Counted from the first letter of the stretch, positions 47,379-55,909 are shown. The stretch: DNA of 64,000 nucleotides from Vallitalea guaymasensis (GCF_018141425.1 NZ_CP058561.1:4960001-5024000); one strand, 5' to 3'. The notes: generated by a model not told the origin, from the letters alone. A program made the numbers and translations.

Positions 47379-48245
47379 ATGATGAAACATAATCTGAAAG
47401 AGAATATAATACATGGTACTGATAAATATCCATTTGCAATTTATAAAGTGGATTTTGGAGAGTGTAATCAGCAGATACTCCCATGTCATTGGCATGATGA
47501 ATTAGAAATCATATACATAAATAGAGGAAATGCAACTTTTAGAATTAATGATATTAATTATGAGGTACACCAAGGTCAAGCTATAGTTATTAATTCTGGG
47601 GAATTGCACTGGGCATATACACAAAATCAGAGTGGTTGTTCTTATTTTGCTATTGTATTCAATACATGTTTATTAGAGCTGCCTAGTAGAGATATTTCCC
47701 AACAAAATTATATTAATCCCTTATGTTTTAATGAGTATAATCTAAATTCTCTAATTGATGGAGAAAGTACACCTAGCAAGGAACTACTTGGAATAGTTGA
47801 AAAAATTATTGATAAAAATAATAGTATGAGTGTTGGATATGAATTAGCTACAAAAGCTTATTTATTATTATTTTTATCTCTACATATTGAAAATAAATTA
47901 TTAATTCCTGTAACCCTTTCTACGGTTACCAAGAAGAATACACAGAGAATAAAGAATGTATTGAGTTATATTGATATGAATTATACTCAGAAGATTACTG
48001 TTGAAGATCTAGCACAAGTAATAAATGTAAGTAAATATCATTTTTGTAGATTGTTCAAAACATATACGGGACTAAGTCCAATAGAATATATTAATATGAT
48101 AAGAATAAACAAAGCTGAAGAATTACTAAGAACATCAGATTGTACAATAACAGAAACAGCCTTTGAAGTTGGTTTTGAAAATTTAAGTTATTTTACAAGA
48201 CAATTCAAAAGATATAAAGGTATATTACCTTCAAAAATATCATGA
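47379..48245 (+). CDS. AraC-family regulator with cupin sensor
   Basis: A 288-residue cytoplasmic regulator. The N-terminal AraC-type cupin (about 20-100; LPCHWHDELEIIYINRGNAT, INSGELHWAY) binds a small sugar or metabolite. The C-terminal double helix-turn-helix (about 190-285) contains KITVEDLAQVINVSKYHFCR and TITETAFEVGFENLSYFTRQ. The ATG at 47379 follows AGAGGTG; upstream in-frame codons lack a site. Divergent from the GH31 gene, which is the likely target. Confidence 0.9.
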   Translation: MMKHNLKENIIHGTDKYPFAIYKVDFGECNQQILPCHWHDELEIIYINRGNATFRINDINYEVHQGQAIVINSGELHWAYTQNQSGCSYFAIVFNTCLLELPSRDISQQNYINPLCFNEYNLNSLIDGESTPSKELLGIVEKIIDKNNSMSVGYELATKAYLLLFLSLHIENKLLIPVTLSTVTKKNTQRIKNVLSYIDMNYTQKITVEDLAQVINVSKYHFCRLFKTYTGLSPIEYINMIRINKAEELLRTSDCTITETAFEVGFENLSYFTRQFKRYKGILPSKIS

Positions 48246-48264
48246 TAATGTACAGGAGGCATAC

Positions 48265-49080
48265 ATGGACAAATACTTTTCTATAGGAGAAACAGCCAAG
48301 ATAAATAATGTATCCATTCAAGCTTTAAGGTTGTATGATAAAATGGGGCTTCTAAAACCTGCATATGTTGACCCAGAGAGTAAATATAGATATTACACAA
48401 TAGATCAGTTCATATATATTGACTTGATCAAGTATTCCAAACATATAGGAGCACCGTTGAAAGAGCTTAGCGATGTTTTGCAGAAAAAGGATATTGTTAC
48501 CTTGCTGTCATTTATCCAAAAACAACAAGATATAGTGGAGAAAGAGATTGACAGATTAAAAAATATAAATATAGCCATGGGTAATATTGAAAGCAAAATA
48601 AAATATGTTATGGACCTCAAAGAAACCAATAAAATATATTATAGAGATATAAATAAAAGATTTATCGTAAAAAAGAAAATTAAAAAAGATGACAAAGAAA
48701 GTGATATTGAAATAAAGATAAGAAAACTAGATAAGATATTGGAAGAGAATGATATATTATTTGAAGGAGAGACTGGGTATTTTGTTGACTTGAACTTAAT
48801 TATAGAAAAAGGAAAAATGGTCTACCAAAATATCTATACGACCTTATACAACGATAATATTAATAGTAAGAATATAGATGTTAAAGAGATACCGGGAGGA
48901 AGATATATATGTATAGCTTATTATAATCATGAAAGAGAAGAAGCCATAGATAAATTACGGTCATATATAAAAGATAATAATATCAATTACAAAGGTATCT
49001 GTATGCAAGCAGAGTTATTCAATACCCTTAGGCAATGGGAAAATGATAATTTGTTATACGAATTACAAATTTTATTATAA
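48265..49080 (+). CDS. MerR-family regulator with C-terminal effector domain (BmrR-like)
   Basis: A 271-residue regulator. The MerR winged helix (1-70; YFSIGETAKINNVSIQALRL, then YDKMGLLKPAYVDPESKYRY) is followed by a coiled-coil dimerisation helix (about 80-115). The C-terminal domain of about 155 residues has the GyrI-like pattern seen in BmrR-type multidrug sensors (EIPGGRYICIAYYNHEREEA). Its stop lies only seven bases ahead of a TTGACT -35 box whose promoter has the 19-base spacer that MerR proteins remodel, and that promoter drives the MATE pump. It is therefore a drug-responsive activator of the pump. It follows the AraC gene by 19 bases. Confidence 0.93.
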   Translation: MDKYFSIGETAKINNVSIQALRLYDKMGLLKPAYVDPESKYRYYTIDQFIYIDLIKYSKHIGAPLKELSDVLQKKDIVTLLSFIQKQQDIVEKEIDRLKNINIAMGNIESKIKYVMDLKETNKIYYRDINKRFIVKKKIKKDDKESDIEIKIRKLDKILEENDILFEGETGYFVDLNLIIEKGKMVYQNIYTTLYNDNINSKNIDVKEIPGGRYICIAYYNHEREEAIDKLRSYIKDNNINYKGICMQAELFNTLRQWENDNLLYELQILL

Positions 49081-49087
49081 AAAACTA

Positions 49088-49118
49088 TTGACTCTATACA
49101 TGGTATAGACTTTATAAT
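49088..49118 (+). promoter_or_regulatory. MerR-type promoter/operator (19-bp spacer) of the MATE gene
   Basis: TTGACT (49088-49093) and a perfect TATAAT (49113-49118) are separated by 19 bases, two more than optimal. The spacer region carries the imperfect palindrome actctatac-atg-gtatagact. This is the canonical architecture activated by DNA twisting by MerR proteins. Confidence 0.88.
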
Positions 49119-49138
49119 CTTCCACAGGAGGGATGAAA

Positions 49139-50476
49139 ATGAAGTCACTATGGAAAGAGTTTACAAAATATGCAATACCATCAGTAATAGGTATGATGGT
49201 TTCAGCCCTGTATGTTGTTGTTGATGGAATATTTGTTGGTAGAGGAGTAGGCGCTAATGCTTTAGCTTCAATAAATGTTGCTTTACCAGTTACAACCTTG
49301 ATGATTGCAATCAGTATGATGGTAACTATGGGTGGAGCGGCTGTCATGTCAATAAAATTTGGTGAAAATAAGCATAAAGAAGGTAATAATATATTCTTGC
49401 AAAGCTTATTTCTTATAGTAGCTATAACAGGTGTAGTATCAATAATCAGTGTTATTTTTCCAGAACAAATAGCTAGATTATTAGGTGCTAGTGATGAATT
49501 GGTGAAAGGAACTGCTGATTATCTTCGTTATTATATGATGTTTGGTCTTGGTTTTGCTGGAAGTCTGGCATTAAGTGCTTTTATTAGAAATGATGGTAAT
49601 CCTAATCTAGCTATGATTGCACTTATAGCAGGCGCTATTACAAATATAATATTAGATTATTTATTTATATTTAAGTTTGGTCTAGGGATAGCTGGTGCGG
49701 CAGTAGCTTCAGGATTAGGACAATTATCCAGCGTATTTCTGCTTATGACACATTTTATTAGAAAAAAAGGTAAGCTTAGATTATATGTACCTAAGCTAAA
49801 GAAAGAAGAGCTTAAGCGAATTCTTAAGGTAGGAACACCAGAATTCCTTAATCAAATATCACCAGCAGTTTGTATATTTGCATTTAATCAAGTCATAATC
49901 AGAAGGCTTGGAGAAATTGGAGTTGCAGGTTTTAGTATCATCGGTTATATAAGTGTTGTTCTGTTAGCACTATTCATGGGTATCTCACAAGGGATTCAAC
50001 CATTGATAAGTTATAATTATGGTAAGGGAAACATGGAAAAAGTTAATAAGGTATTCAAGATGGGTGTTAAGACTAATTTGATTTCATCTATTGTTATTTA
50101 TTCAATCATGTTATTGGTTGGACAAAAAGTGATTGGTGTTTTCAATAGTAATGCAGAACTTATAAAATTGACTTATGATGCTTTAATAATTTATAGTTTT
50201 TCCTTTATTATTGCTTCAATCAATATAGTTAATGTCACTTACTATCAATCCACAGAGAATTCCAAGACTGCTAATATTATATCAGCTAGTAGAGGAATGG
50301 TATTTACAATTATTTTCTTGTTAGCTCTTCCTTCTATGATTGGAAATATTGGAATCTGGATTTCTATTATTCTTGGTGAGATATGTACTTTGCTCTTAAT
50401 ACAGCTATTTATTAAAAAAGCAGATGTGCATTCTAATAAAAAGGGAATTACTGTTTTTATGTATAAAAGTATATAA
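49139..50476 (+). CDS. MATE-family multidrug efflux transporter
   Basis: A 445-residue membrane protein with about 12 helices in two repeats, opening with FTKYAIPSVIGMMVSALYVV and VDGIFVGRGVGANALASINV. AFIRNDGNPNLAMIALIAGA and the second repeat LKVGTPEFLNQISPAVCIFA, then GISQGIQPLISYNYG follow. It exports cationic drugs in exchange for Na+ or H+. The ATG at 49139 lies six bases after AGGAGGG; the ATG at 49133 touches the Shine-Dalgarno and is less likely. Controlled by the MerR-type promoter just upstream. Confidence 0.93.
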   Translation: MKSLWKEFTKYAIPSVIGMMVSALYVVVDGIFVGRGVGANALASINVALPVTTLMIAISMMVTMGGAAVMSIKFGENKHKEGNNIFLQSLFLIVAITGVVSIISVIFPEQIARLLGASDELVKGTADYLRYYMMFGLGFAGSLALSAFIRNDGNPNLAMIALIAGAITNIILDYLFIFKFGLGIAGAAVASGLGQLSSVFLLMTHFIRKKGKLRLYVPKLKKEELKRILKVGTPEFLNQISPAVCIFAFNQVIIRRLGEIGVAGFSIIGYISVVLLALFMGISQGIQPLISYNYGKGNMEKVNKVFKMGVKTNLISSIVIYSIMLLVGQKVIGVFNSNAELIKLTYDALIIYSFSFIIASINIVNVTYYQSTENSKTANIISASRGMVFTIIFLLALPSMIGNIGIWISIILGEICTLLLIQLFIKKADVHSNKKGITVFMYKSI

Positions 50477-50480
50477 AAGT

Positions 50481-50510
50481 AGTGGGGCTGGTTCATAAGC
50501 CAACCCCACT
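50481..50510. terminator. Hairpin between MATE and UroD-like genes
   Basis: agtggggctgg (50481-50491) pairs with ccaaccccact (50500-50510) with one mismatch. It lies between convergent genes; the T-tract is poor on both sides. Confidence 0.6.
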
Positions 50511-50513
50511 ATG

Positions 50514-51590
50514 CTATTTCCATTTTGTATATAATTTATTTAGAAGTTTTCGAGCTGTCTCTAGTGAGTCAACTCCTGTAATATTTCTCAAGAAAATACC
50601 TTCAGGTGAAAGATTATCAATAAGCATATCAATTTCACTGATATCTATACAATGAAGATCTATGCCTTTTCCAGCTTTTTGTATTTTCTTATATACGTCG
50701 ATCCAATCTTTGAAATTATCATGTCCTGCGCCTGGAACCCATTGTACTGCATTTAGATTTTTCATTGAAAGTATAGTATCCAAATGCCTTAAGGCACCAG
50801 GTCCATCTAAGTGATATATGGATTTATCATAAAACAAAGTTTCGTCAATTAAACCATCCAGAAAAAGTTCCTCAAAATCAGATGTACTTATCATACAAGA
50901 AAAATCATTACTCAGAGCATAGTATTTTTCTTTTGATATGAGAGGTAACCAAGTAGAAGCAGGATTGGAAGCACCATGGATTTTATTGTAGAACATATCA
51001 TATACTTTATAGAATTCTCCTTGTGAATCAGATAATTTCTTCTTTATGTAATTCTTGTTTTCAATAACATCCATTGCTAAGTTTGCTGGGTCACGTAAAG
51101 CTGATAAATGGTCACCCCCTGGATGAAAATCTGGTAATCCTGTAATAAATGTATCTTTTCCAAGATCAATGAGATTATCAGTAAATTTGAGCGCTATTTC
51201 TAGTAGGGGATGGGATGTGTCTAATATTGCTGTATCGTAATCTTCTGCCCAGTCTTTGATACATGGTTCCGACCAAGCTGTTGTTTCTGAGAATGAATAG
51301 TCACAACCACATAATGCACTAAAAAACTCAGGTCCCATATCAGGAAAAGCTACAGGCATTGCATCACCTAGATATATTTGATTATTCAATTGGTGTGCAA
51401 TCTGTTCAGCTCTATAATCTATATCTAGCCATTGCTCTTTATATGAATCATATTTCTTCTTAGGGAATTCAATACAATTATCTTTTGGTAGAATAATAGA
51501 TACTAATGGTCTATCGTCAATTGTTCCTTCAAAAAAAGCCTCATATCTCTTATAACTTTCTTCAAAATCAGGTTTGAGAGAAAAATTCAT
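50514..51590 (-). CDS. UroD/MetE-superfamily protein (methyltransferase-like)
   Basis: A 358-residue soluble protein of the uroporphyrinogen decarboxylase/cobalamin-independent methionine synthase superfamily. Landmarks are YRAEQIAHQLNNQIYLGDAM, the central GGDHLSALRDPANLAMDV, SIYHLDGPGALRHLDTILSM and the late VQWVPGAGHDNFKDWIDVYK. Members of this subgroup sit in carbohydrate clusters of clostridia with an AraC gene and have no proven reaction; methyl transfer is the usual guess. True haem synthesis is unlikely, since no other hem gene is near. It is 96 bases downstream of the AraC gene on the same strand. Confidence 0.75.
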   Translation of the reverse strand: MNFSLKPDFEESYKRYEAFFEGTIDDRPLVSIILPKDNCIEFPKKKYDSYKEQWLDIDYRAEQIAHQLNNQIYLGDAMPVAFPDMGPEFFSALCGCDYSFSETTAWSEPCIKDWAEDYDTAILDTSHPLLEIALKFTDNLIDLGKDTFITGLPDFHPGGDHLSALRDPANLAMDVIENKNYIKKKLSDSQGEFYKVYDMFYNKIHGASNPASTWLPLISKEKYYALSNDFSCMISTSDFEELFLDGLIDETLFYDKSIYHLDGPGALRHLDTILSMKNLNAVQWVPGAGHDNFKDWIDVYKKIQKAGKGIDLHCIDISEIDMLIDNLSPEGIFLRNITGVDSLETARKLLNKLYTKWK

Positions 51591-51686
51591 AGTATAACCT
51601 CCAATAATTTTTGTTATACCAATGATATCTAATTTTCCACCAGCTTAGAATAGAGAGGATTGTATAAAAGATATGAAATCCTGTAT

Positions 51687-52580
51687 TTATCCGTTAATTA
51701 AGTTTTTGTGCTTATAAGAGATGGGAGACAAGCCGTAGTGTTTCTTGAAAACATTACTATAGTAATAAGGTGATGAAAAACCTAGGGATGAAGCTATTTC
51801 TTGTATAGACAGATTGGAAGAGAGCAATAATATTTCAGATTCTTTTAATTTGGAATACAATATGAATTGGTTTGGTGTTATTCCAATGAGCTTTGAAAAA
51901 GATTTGTACAACTTAGATTCACTTATGCATAAAAAGGTACACAAATCATCTATAGTAATTTTCTTGGACAAGTTACTATAGATATAAGATTGACATTTCT
52001 CTATTAGAAATCGGTCACTATCAAACCTGTTCAAACATAGGTCTGATATTTTTTTAGTTGTTAGACAGTTTGTTCTAATTATATATAAGATGATCTCCAT
52101 AAGTACATTAGTGAAGACTAGAAAATGACCTGGTGTCTTGGTACTAAGCTCTGTTGACAGCTTTTCATATAGACTCAACAGATAATCGTCTCCTATGTGT
52201 ATTATTGAATTTTGTTCATTGGTCAGTATGTTGAATAATTCAAATTGCTTATAATAAGGAGAAGTTGAAAAATGCAGCCAATAATTGGTATGGATATCTT
52301 CATCTTTTGTATAGATCTTGTGGGGAGTGAAGGATGGAACTATTATTAAGTCGCTTTCAGATAGAACATAAGTCTTGTCGTTGAATTCTACATATGTGGT
52401 ACCGGATATATTATAGATAAGTTCTATGTCAGTTATTATACGCCAATCACAAATACCATAATTCTCGGGGGTCTGCTTTCCAAAGGCTTTTGGAGTTAGT
52501 TTGAAATCATTGATGAACTTGGTTAATTCATCTATAGTATATTCATTGAAATATGTATTAACGGTTTCTATCTTTTTCAT
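51687..52580 (-). CDS. AraC-family regulator with cupin sensor
   Basis: A 297-residue regulator: N-terminal cupin-like sensor (about 30-120; VEFNDKTYVLSESDLIIVPS, HKIYTKDEDIHTNYWLHFST), then AraC helix-turn-helix (about 195-290; KITIDDLCTFLCISESKLYK, LSIQEIASSLGFSSPYYYSN). It probably controls the UroD-like gene behind it and its own promoter. Upstream lies the AT-rich gap shared with the secreted repeat protein. Confidence 0.9.
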   Translation of the reverse strand: MKKIETVNTYFNEYTIDELTKFINDFKLTPKAFGKQTPENYGICDWRIITDIELIYNISGTTYVEFNDKTYVLSESDLIIVPSFTPHKIYTKDEDIHTNYWLHFSTSPYYKQFELFNILTNEQNSIIHIGDDYLLSLYEKLSTELSTKTPGHFLVFTNVLMEIILYIIRTNCLTTKKISDLCLNRFDSDRFLIEKCQSYIYSNLSKKITIDDLCTFLCISESKLYKSFSKLIGITPNQFILYSKLKESEILLLSSNLSIQEIASSLGFSSPYYYSNVFKKHYGLSPISYKHKNLING

Positions 52581-52815
52581 AATCTAACCAACCCTTCTCA
52601 TATCTACATAAAATTATTAAGATTAGTATATCATCAATTAGAAATAAAACAATATATATGGTAAAAATAATAGTGTGTAGGTTTAAAAAACATTTTCCTA
52701 TAATTTTCCTCTTTAATACTTACAATTCCTTTGAATTTGCTTGTGTTGTATGTAAAAAGATGAAAATAATTGTAATATATCTAGAATTAATTAATAAATA
52801 ACAAGATATTATTTA
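52581..52815. other. AT-rich gap between divergent genes
   Basis: No gene, repeat or clear terminator is visible here. Together with the leader described next it makes up the 394-base gap between the AraC gene and the repeat protein. Confidence 0.4.
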
Positions 52816-52816
52816 A

Positions 52817-52845
52817 TTGACAAAAAATAATGCGAAATATATAAT
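52817..52845 (+). promoter_or_regulatory. Consensus sigma-A promoter of the secreted repeat protein
   Basis: Perfect TTGACA (52817-52822) and TATAAT (52840-52845) with a 17-base spacer. The transcript should begin near 52852, giving a leader of about 120 bases. Confidence 0.85.
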
Positions 52846-52853
52846 GTTTAAGA

Positions 52854-52945
52854 AGATTCTATTTGTTGGAAAAATAAATGATGAGGAGGAGAGTTAACGG
52901 ATTATATTTTAATCCGTTTTCAGCATACAAAAACAAATAGATTCT
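52854..52945 (+). ncRNA. Structured 5' leader with long-range stem and internal hairpin
   Basis: agattctatttgtt (52854-52867) can pair with aacaaatagattct (52932-52945) at 13 of 14 positions. Inside lies a 9-bp perfect hairpin, aacggatta (52896-52904) with taatccgtt (52910-52918), followed by TTTT, which looks like a small terminator. A GAGGAGGAGAG stretch at 52884-52894 lies between the outer left arm and the inner hairpin. The whole leader may be an attenuator or protein-binding RNA. A 20-codon frame (52878-52940) runs through it without a good ribosome site of its own. Confidence 0.55.
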
Positions 52946-52974
52946 GAAATTAGCAAAGGAGAAAGGTGATTAGT

Positions 52975-54300
52975 ATGTTTAGAAAAAACAAATTTACGAT
53001 TTCTTTAATGTTAACTTTAATTATGTGCTTAGTAGTAGGAACAAATGGTTCTTTTGCAAAATCTGTAATTGAAAATAAACTAGTTATGAATGACAATATA
53101 ACTGATAAATCTACTGTTATGGAATTATCGAAGACAGATGTAAAATTAGATGTGAAAGATGGAATAAATAATTTAATAAATAATAAAGCAGTTAATGAAC
53201 CTGCTTCAGTACAACCTTCAGCTATAGAGTGGCAGCATCTATTAAACTATCAAGGATATGACTACAATAATAGTAAACTTTACGAAAATACTTCAGATGG
53301 TGGATTCATGATGGGGGCTACTACTGGAGATAGCCTTATATGGCTTACTAAAATTGATTCAACTGGTAATATTGAATGGTCATATGTCTATGGTCAAGGC
53401 AATAGCTGGGCTGTAAATGGTTTAAGCCAAACTGCTGATAATGGATATATTGTAACTGGAGAAATAAATGAGGATGTTTTCCTTGCAAAATTTAGTTCTG
53501 TTGGAAATTTTGAATGGATTAAACTTTTTGGTGGGGATAAATCTGATAATGGTAATGACGTTATCCAAACAACTGGTGGCGGATATTTTATAATTGGAAC
53601 ATCCAAATCATATGGTGACGGACATTATGAACCATTATTGATTAAAACAGATTCAACTGGAAATATACAATGGGGTACTACTTTAACAACAACTACAAGA
53701 GATGAGTTTGGTCTACAGACTATGTTAGAGCCATCAACTGGTAATATAATCGTTAGGACACATAGTACAGAACTAAGTAATGACCAAACCAAATTATTGA
53801 AGATAAGTAATACTGGTAATTTGATTCAGAGCAAAATCCATAATGATATTATGAATGGTATCGTAGAACATATGGAACTTACTAGTGATGGAGGTTTCAT
53901 AATGTCTGGTAGAGATTCAGAATATGAAAATGGTGAATATGTTTGCAAGATGTCTATAGCAAAATTAGATTCTTCTTTCAATTCCAGTTGGAAGAAAAAT
54001 ATTTTTGTCAATGGATATGATAGTTATCAAGATGCTAGTTATGTAAGCCAGACTAATGATGGTGGTTATGCTATAACTGGAACAGCTAGTTATTATGATT
54101 CTGCTGCAAGTAAATCTTTATATGATATAGCATTAATTAAAGTTAACTCCTCTGGAAATACTGAGTGGATTCAAACATATAATATATCTGATGTTGATTA
54201 TCCATCCTATGTATATCAAACAAGCGATTCAGGATATGTTCTTGGAGGTAAGATAGCTCCTAGTGGTGGTAGTGATATATTTATCTTTAAGCTGAATTAA
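52975..54300 (+). CDS. Secreted repeat protein, probable beta-propeller
   Basis: A 441-residue exported protein: signal peptide (about 1-28, ending SFA), a 50-residue linker, then six or seven repeats of about 50-55 residues. The repeats follow the pattern DGGYxxTG...KxDSxGNxxWxxxxG (DGGFMMGATTGD; DNGYIVTGEINE; GGGYFIIGTSKS; DGGFIMSGRDSE; DGGYAITGTASY; DSGYVLGGKIAP). This is the repeat type of secreted beta-propeller proteins; enzymatic activity is not indicated. The ATG at 52975 is chosen over a GTG at 52966, which overlaps AAAGGTG. Strong promoter and structured leader imply tightly controlled, high expression. The function may be surface adhesion or binding. Confidence 0.7.
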   Translation: MFRKNKFTISLMLTLIMCLVVGTNGSFAKSVIENKLVMNDNITDKSTVMELSKTDVKLDVKDGINNLINNKAVNEPASVQPSAIEWQHLLNYQGYDYNNSKLYENTSDGGFMMGATTGDSLIWLTKIDSTGNIEWSYVYGQGNSWAVNGLSQTADNGYIVTGEINEDVFLAKFSSVGNFEWIKLFGGDKSDNGNDVIQTTGGGYFIIGTSKSYGDGHYEPLLIKTDSTGNIQWGTTLTTTTRDEFGLQTMLEPSTGNIIVRTHSTELSNDQTKLLKISNTGNLIQSKIHNDIMNGIVEHMELTSDGGFIMSGRDSEYENGEYVCKMSIAKLDSSFNSSWKKNIFVNGYDSYQDASYVSQTNDGGYAITGTASYYDSAASKSLYDIALIKVNSSGNTEWIQTYNISDVDYPSYVYQTSDSGYVLGGKIAPSGGSDIFIFKLN

Positions 54301-54341
54301 TTAATTGTAGTATAATATTATTAAACTAAAAGTATCAGATG

Positions 54342-54350
54342 TGTTATAAT
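54342..54350 (+). promoter_or_regulatory. Extended -10 promoter
   Basis: TGT-TATAAT at 54342-54350, 43 bases ahead of the gene at 54394. Confidence 0.5.
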
Positions 54351-54393
54351 GGTATATGACAAAAGATAAAAATATTATGTAAATGGTGATAAG

Positions 54394-54780
54394 ATGAAGA
54401 AGAAGAATGTACCGTACTTTTTTGCATGTTTGATATTAGTAATATTAGTATTATACTTATTCAAGTTACAGAATTCACCACTAGAAAAAATACATAATTC
54501 TACTAGCGTTTGTATAGGATATGGTTATAGCAGTCATATGGCAGAGATTGATAGCAAAGAAGACATTTCAGAATTAGAGGAGTTATTCAATAAAGCAGAA
54601 TTTACTAAATCTGATACAGCTATAAAATTACCATATTTAAACATAATTTTCTATAATAAGAATGGAAAGACTAAATTGAATATTGATGAAAATGGTATTA
54701 TAGAGTTAGATGATAATACATACATAAAATCAGAAGACATAAATTTTAAAGATTTATATTCAATATTTGAGAATAATTGA
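54394..54780 (+). CDS. Hypothetical membrane-anchored protein
   Basis: A 128-residue protein with one N-terminal transmembrane helix (about 7-25, preceded by MKKKN) and an extracellular domain of about 100 residues rich in Asp, Glu, Lys and Asn (SKEDISELEELFNKAEF; LPYLNIIFYNKNGKTKLNID). The pattern of a short beta domain with an ExIxEL helix resembles small clostridial extracellular proteins of unknown function, but no family is recognised. It has its own promoter and is closed by a strong terminator. Confidence 0.6.
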   Translation: MKKKNVPYFFACLILVILVLYLFKLQNSPLEKIHNSTSVCIGYGYSSHMAEIDSKEDISELEELFNKAEFTKSDTAIKLPYLNIIFYNKNGKTKLNIDENGIIELDDNTYIKSEDINFKDLYSIFENN

Positions 54781-54802
54781 ATCATAGCATGTAGCTAATT
54801 AT

Positions 54803-54841
54803 TAAAACACACCTCGTTTATTTGTATTGAGGTGTGTTTTA
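54803..54841. terminator. Bidirectional terminator
   Basis: aaaacacacctc (54804-54815) pairs perfectly with gaggtgtgtttt (54829-54840). A and T runs on both flanks let it serve the plus-strand gene at 54394 and the minus-strand small gene at 54874. Confidence 0.88.
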
Positions 54842-54873
54842 GTATATATGTAAGTATAATTGGAGTGGCATAA

Positions 54874-55032
54874 TTATTGTTTATGATTTACTTCAAAAAA
54901 ATCTTCCATTTCCATACTTTTCTTTAGTTTTCTCCATATCTTCTTTTTAGTATGGTACGAAATACATTCCAGTATTAAATATTTACCCATAGAACCAACT
55001 AAGAAACCAATTACGAAATGTAAAAATAACAT
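54874..55032 (-). CDS. Small single-helix membrane protein (52 residues)
   Basis: A 52-residue gene. The start at 55032 is preceded by AGGGGGGC seven bases away, a very strong ribosome site. The protein has an N-terminal hydrophobic helix (LFLHFVIGFLVGSMGKYLIL, residues 2-21) and a basic then acidic tail (TKKKIWRKLKKSMEMEDFFE). No family recognised. It lies 68 bases downstream of the small XRE gene on the same strand. A copy of the CAATATGATGT word found in the XRE control region stands 25 bases before the start, suggesting common control. Confidence 0.65.
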   Translation of the reverse strand: MLFLHFVIGFLVGSMGKYLILECISYHTKKKIWRKLKKSMEMEDFFEVNHKQ

Positions 55033-55056
55033 CTAAAGCCCCCTGATATTTATATC

Positions 55057-55067
55057 AATATGATGTA
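55057..55067. promoter_or_regulatory. CAATATGATGT site ahead of the small membrane protein
   Basis: caatatgatgt at 55057-55067 is identical to the word at 55405-55415 in the divergent XRE region; a candidate operator. Confidence 0.45.
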
Positions 55068-55100
55068 TTTCAAGCATGATGATTATGTAAATGAAAAGTT

Positions 55101-55322
55101 CTATTTATGTACATGTCCGGTTTTCATTGAAGAAATGTTATCAAAGAATAAATCTTCAATGGAAGTATTATAATAGTTAGCAATATCCATAGCTACATCT
55201 AAGCTGGGATTTCGAACACCAAGTTCAATCATTCCATAATAGCTAGTGGTTATCCCTATGGAATCGGCAACACTTTTTTGTGATTTGTCGCCTCTTTTTT
55301 TAATTAAATTAATTCGTATCAT
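55101..55322 (-). CDS. Small XRE-family (Cro/CI-type) regulator
   Basis: A 73-residue protein consisting almost entirely of a Cro/C1 helix-turn-helix (IRINLIKKRGDKSQKSVADS, then IGITTSYYGMIELGVRNPSL), ending in a short tail with MKTGHVHK. The start follows GAGGTG. It is divergent from a second XRE gene at 55502 across a region with several similar operator-like words. The two resemble a repressor/antirepressor switch of small mobile or phage-derived cassettes, but no integrase or other phage gene is present. Confidence 0.88.
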   Translation of the reverse strand: MIRINLIKKRGDKSQKSVADSIGITTSYYGMIELGVRNPSLDVAMDIANYYNTSIEDLFFDNISSMKTGHVHK

Positions 55323-55350
55323 GATTACACCTCGTTATTAAATCTAATCT

Positions 55351-55440
55351 AATAATATGATGAAATAAAATAATATTAATAATTCTATATATATTTTATA
55401 CAACAATATGATGTTTGTCAATAATATAAACAACATTATG
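55351..55440. promoter_or_regulatory. Operator-like repeats between divergent XRE genes
   Basis: Related words are aataatatgatgaaat (55351-55366), caacaatatgatgttt (55401-55416) and the inverted form aaacaacattatg (about 55428-55440). The last two form an imperfect palindrome. They lie where both divergent promoters must be. Confidence 0.5.
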
Positions 55441-55501
55441 ACTTGATTTATTTACACTTCCAACTTTAAGTTGTAAAATTCATATGAAAGGTGTGATTAG
55501 T

Positions 55502-55909
55502 TTGTTTGTTAAAAGACTTAGACAGTTAAGGGAAGATAGAGGATTAAAACAAAAAGACATAGCTAAGTTGTTAAATATAACTACTAGTGCATATGGCTAT
55601 TATGAGCAGGGTAAACGTAATTTAGATATGAATACACTTAAAACATTATCAGATTATTACAATGTATCAACAGATTACATGTTAGGTAGAACAGATATTC
55701 CAGTACCAATTGAAACATTTTTACAAGATAAGCAGGTAGATGAAAAGTTAAATGACTTAATAGAAGAAATATCTAATAGTAAAAATTTGAAGTTTAATAA
55801 TAAGCAAATGAACACTCAGACAAGGAATTTCTTGATAAAGATGATTACAAATACATGTGATATCGCAGGGGAGATCAACAGTATTGTAAGTGATAATTCT
55901 AAGAAGTAA
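55502..55909 (+). CDS. XRE-family regulator with C-terminal helical domain
   Basis: A 135-residue repressor-like protein. The Cro/C1 helix-turn-helix (about 2-60; VKRLRQLREDRGLKQKDIAK, then LLNITTSAYGYYEQGKRNLD) ends in the typical STDYMLGRTD, followed by a helical tail of 70 residues (EKLNDLIEEISNSK; NFLIKMITNTCDIAGEI). TTG at 55502 is chosen as start because AAAGGTG lies eight bases upstream; an ATG at 55484 has no ribosome site. It is followed after 28 bases by a membrane protein gene, so the two are likely cotranscribed. Confidence 0.85.
   Translation: MFVKRLRQLREDRGLKQKDIAKLLNITTSAYGYYEQGKRNLDMNTLKTLSDYYNVSTDYMLGRTDIPVPIETFLQDKQVDEKLNDLIEEISNSKNLKFNNKQMNTQTRNFLIKMITNTCDIAGEINSIVSDNSKK

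Noticed and set aside
52878-52940. 20-codon leader peptide frame in the structured leader
   Set aside because: No ribosome site of its own and no run of regulatory codons; kept only as a remark in the leader entry.
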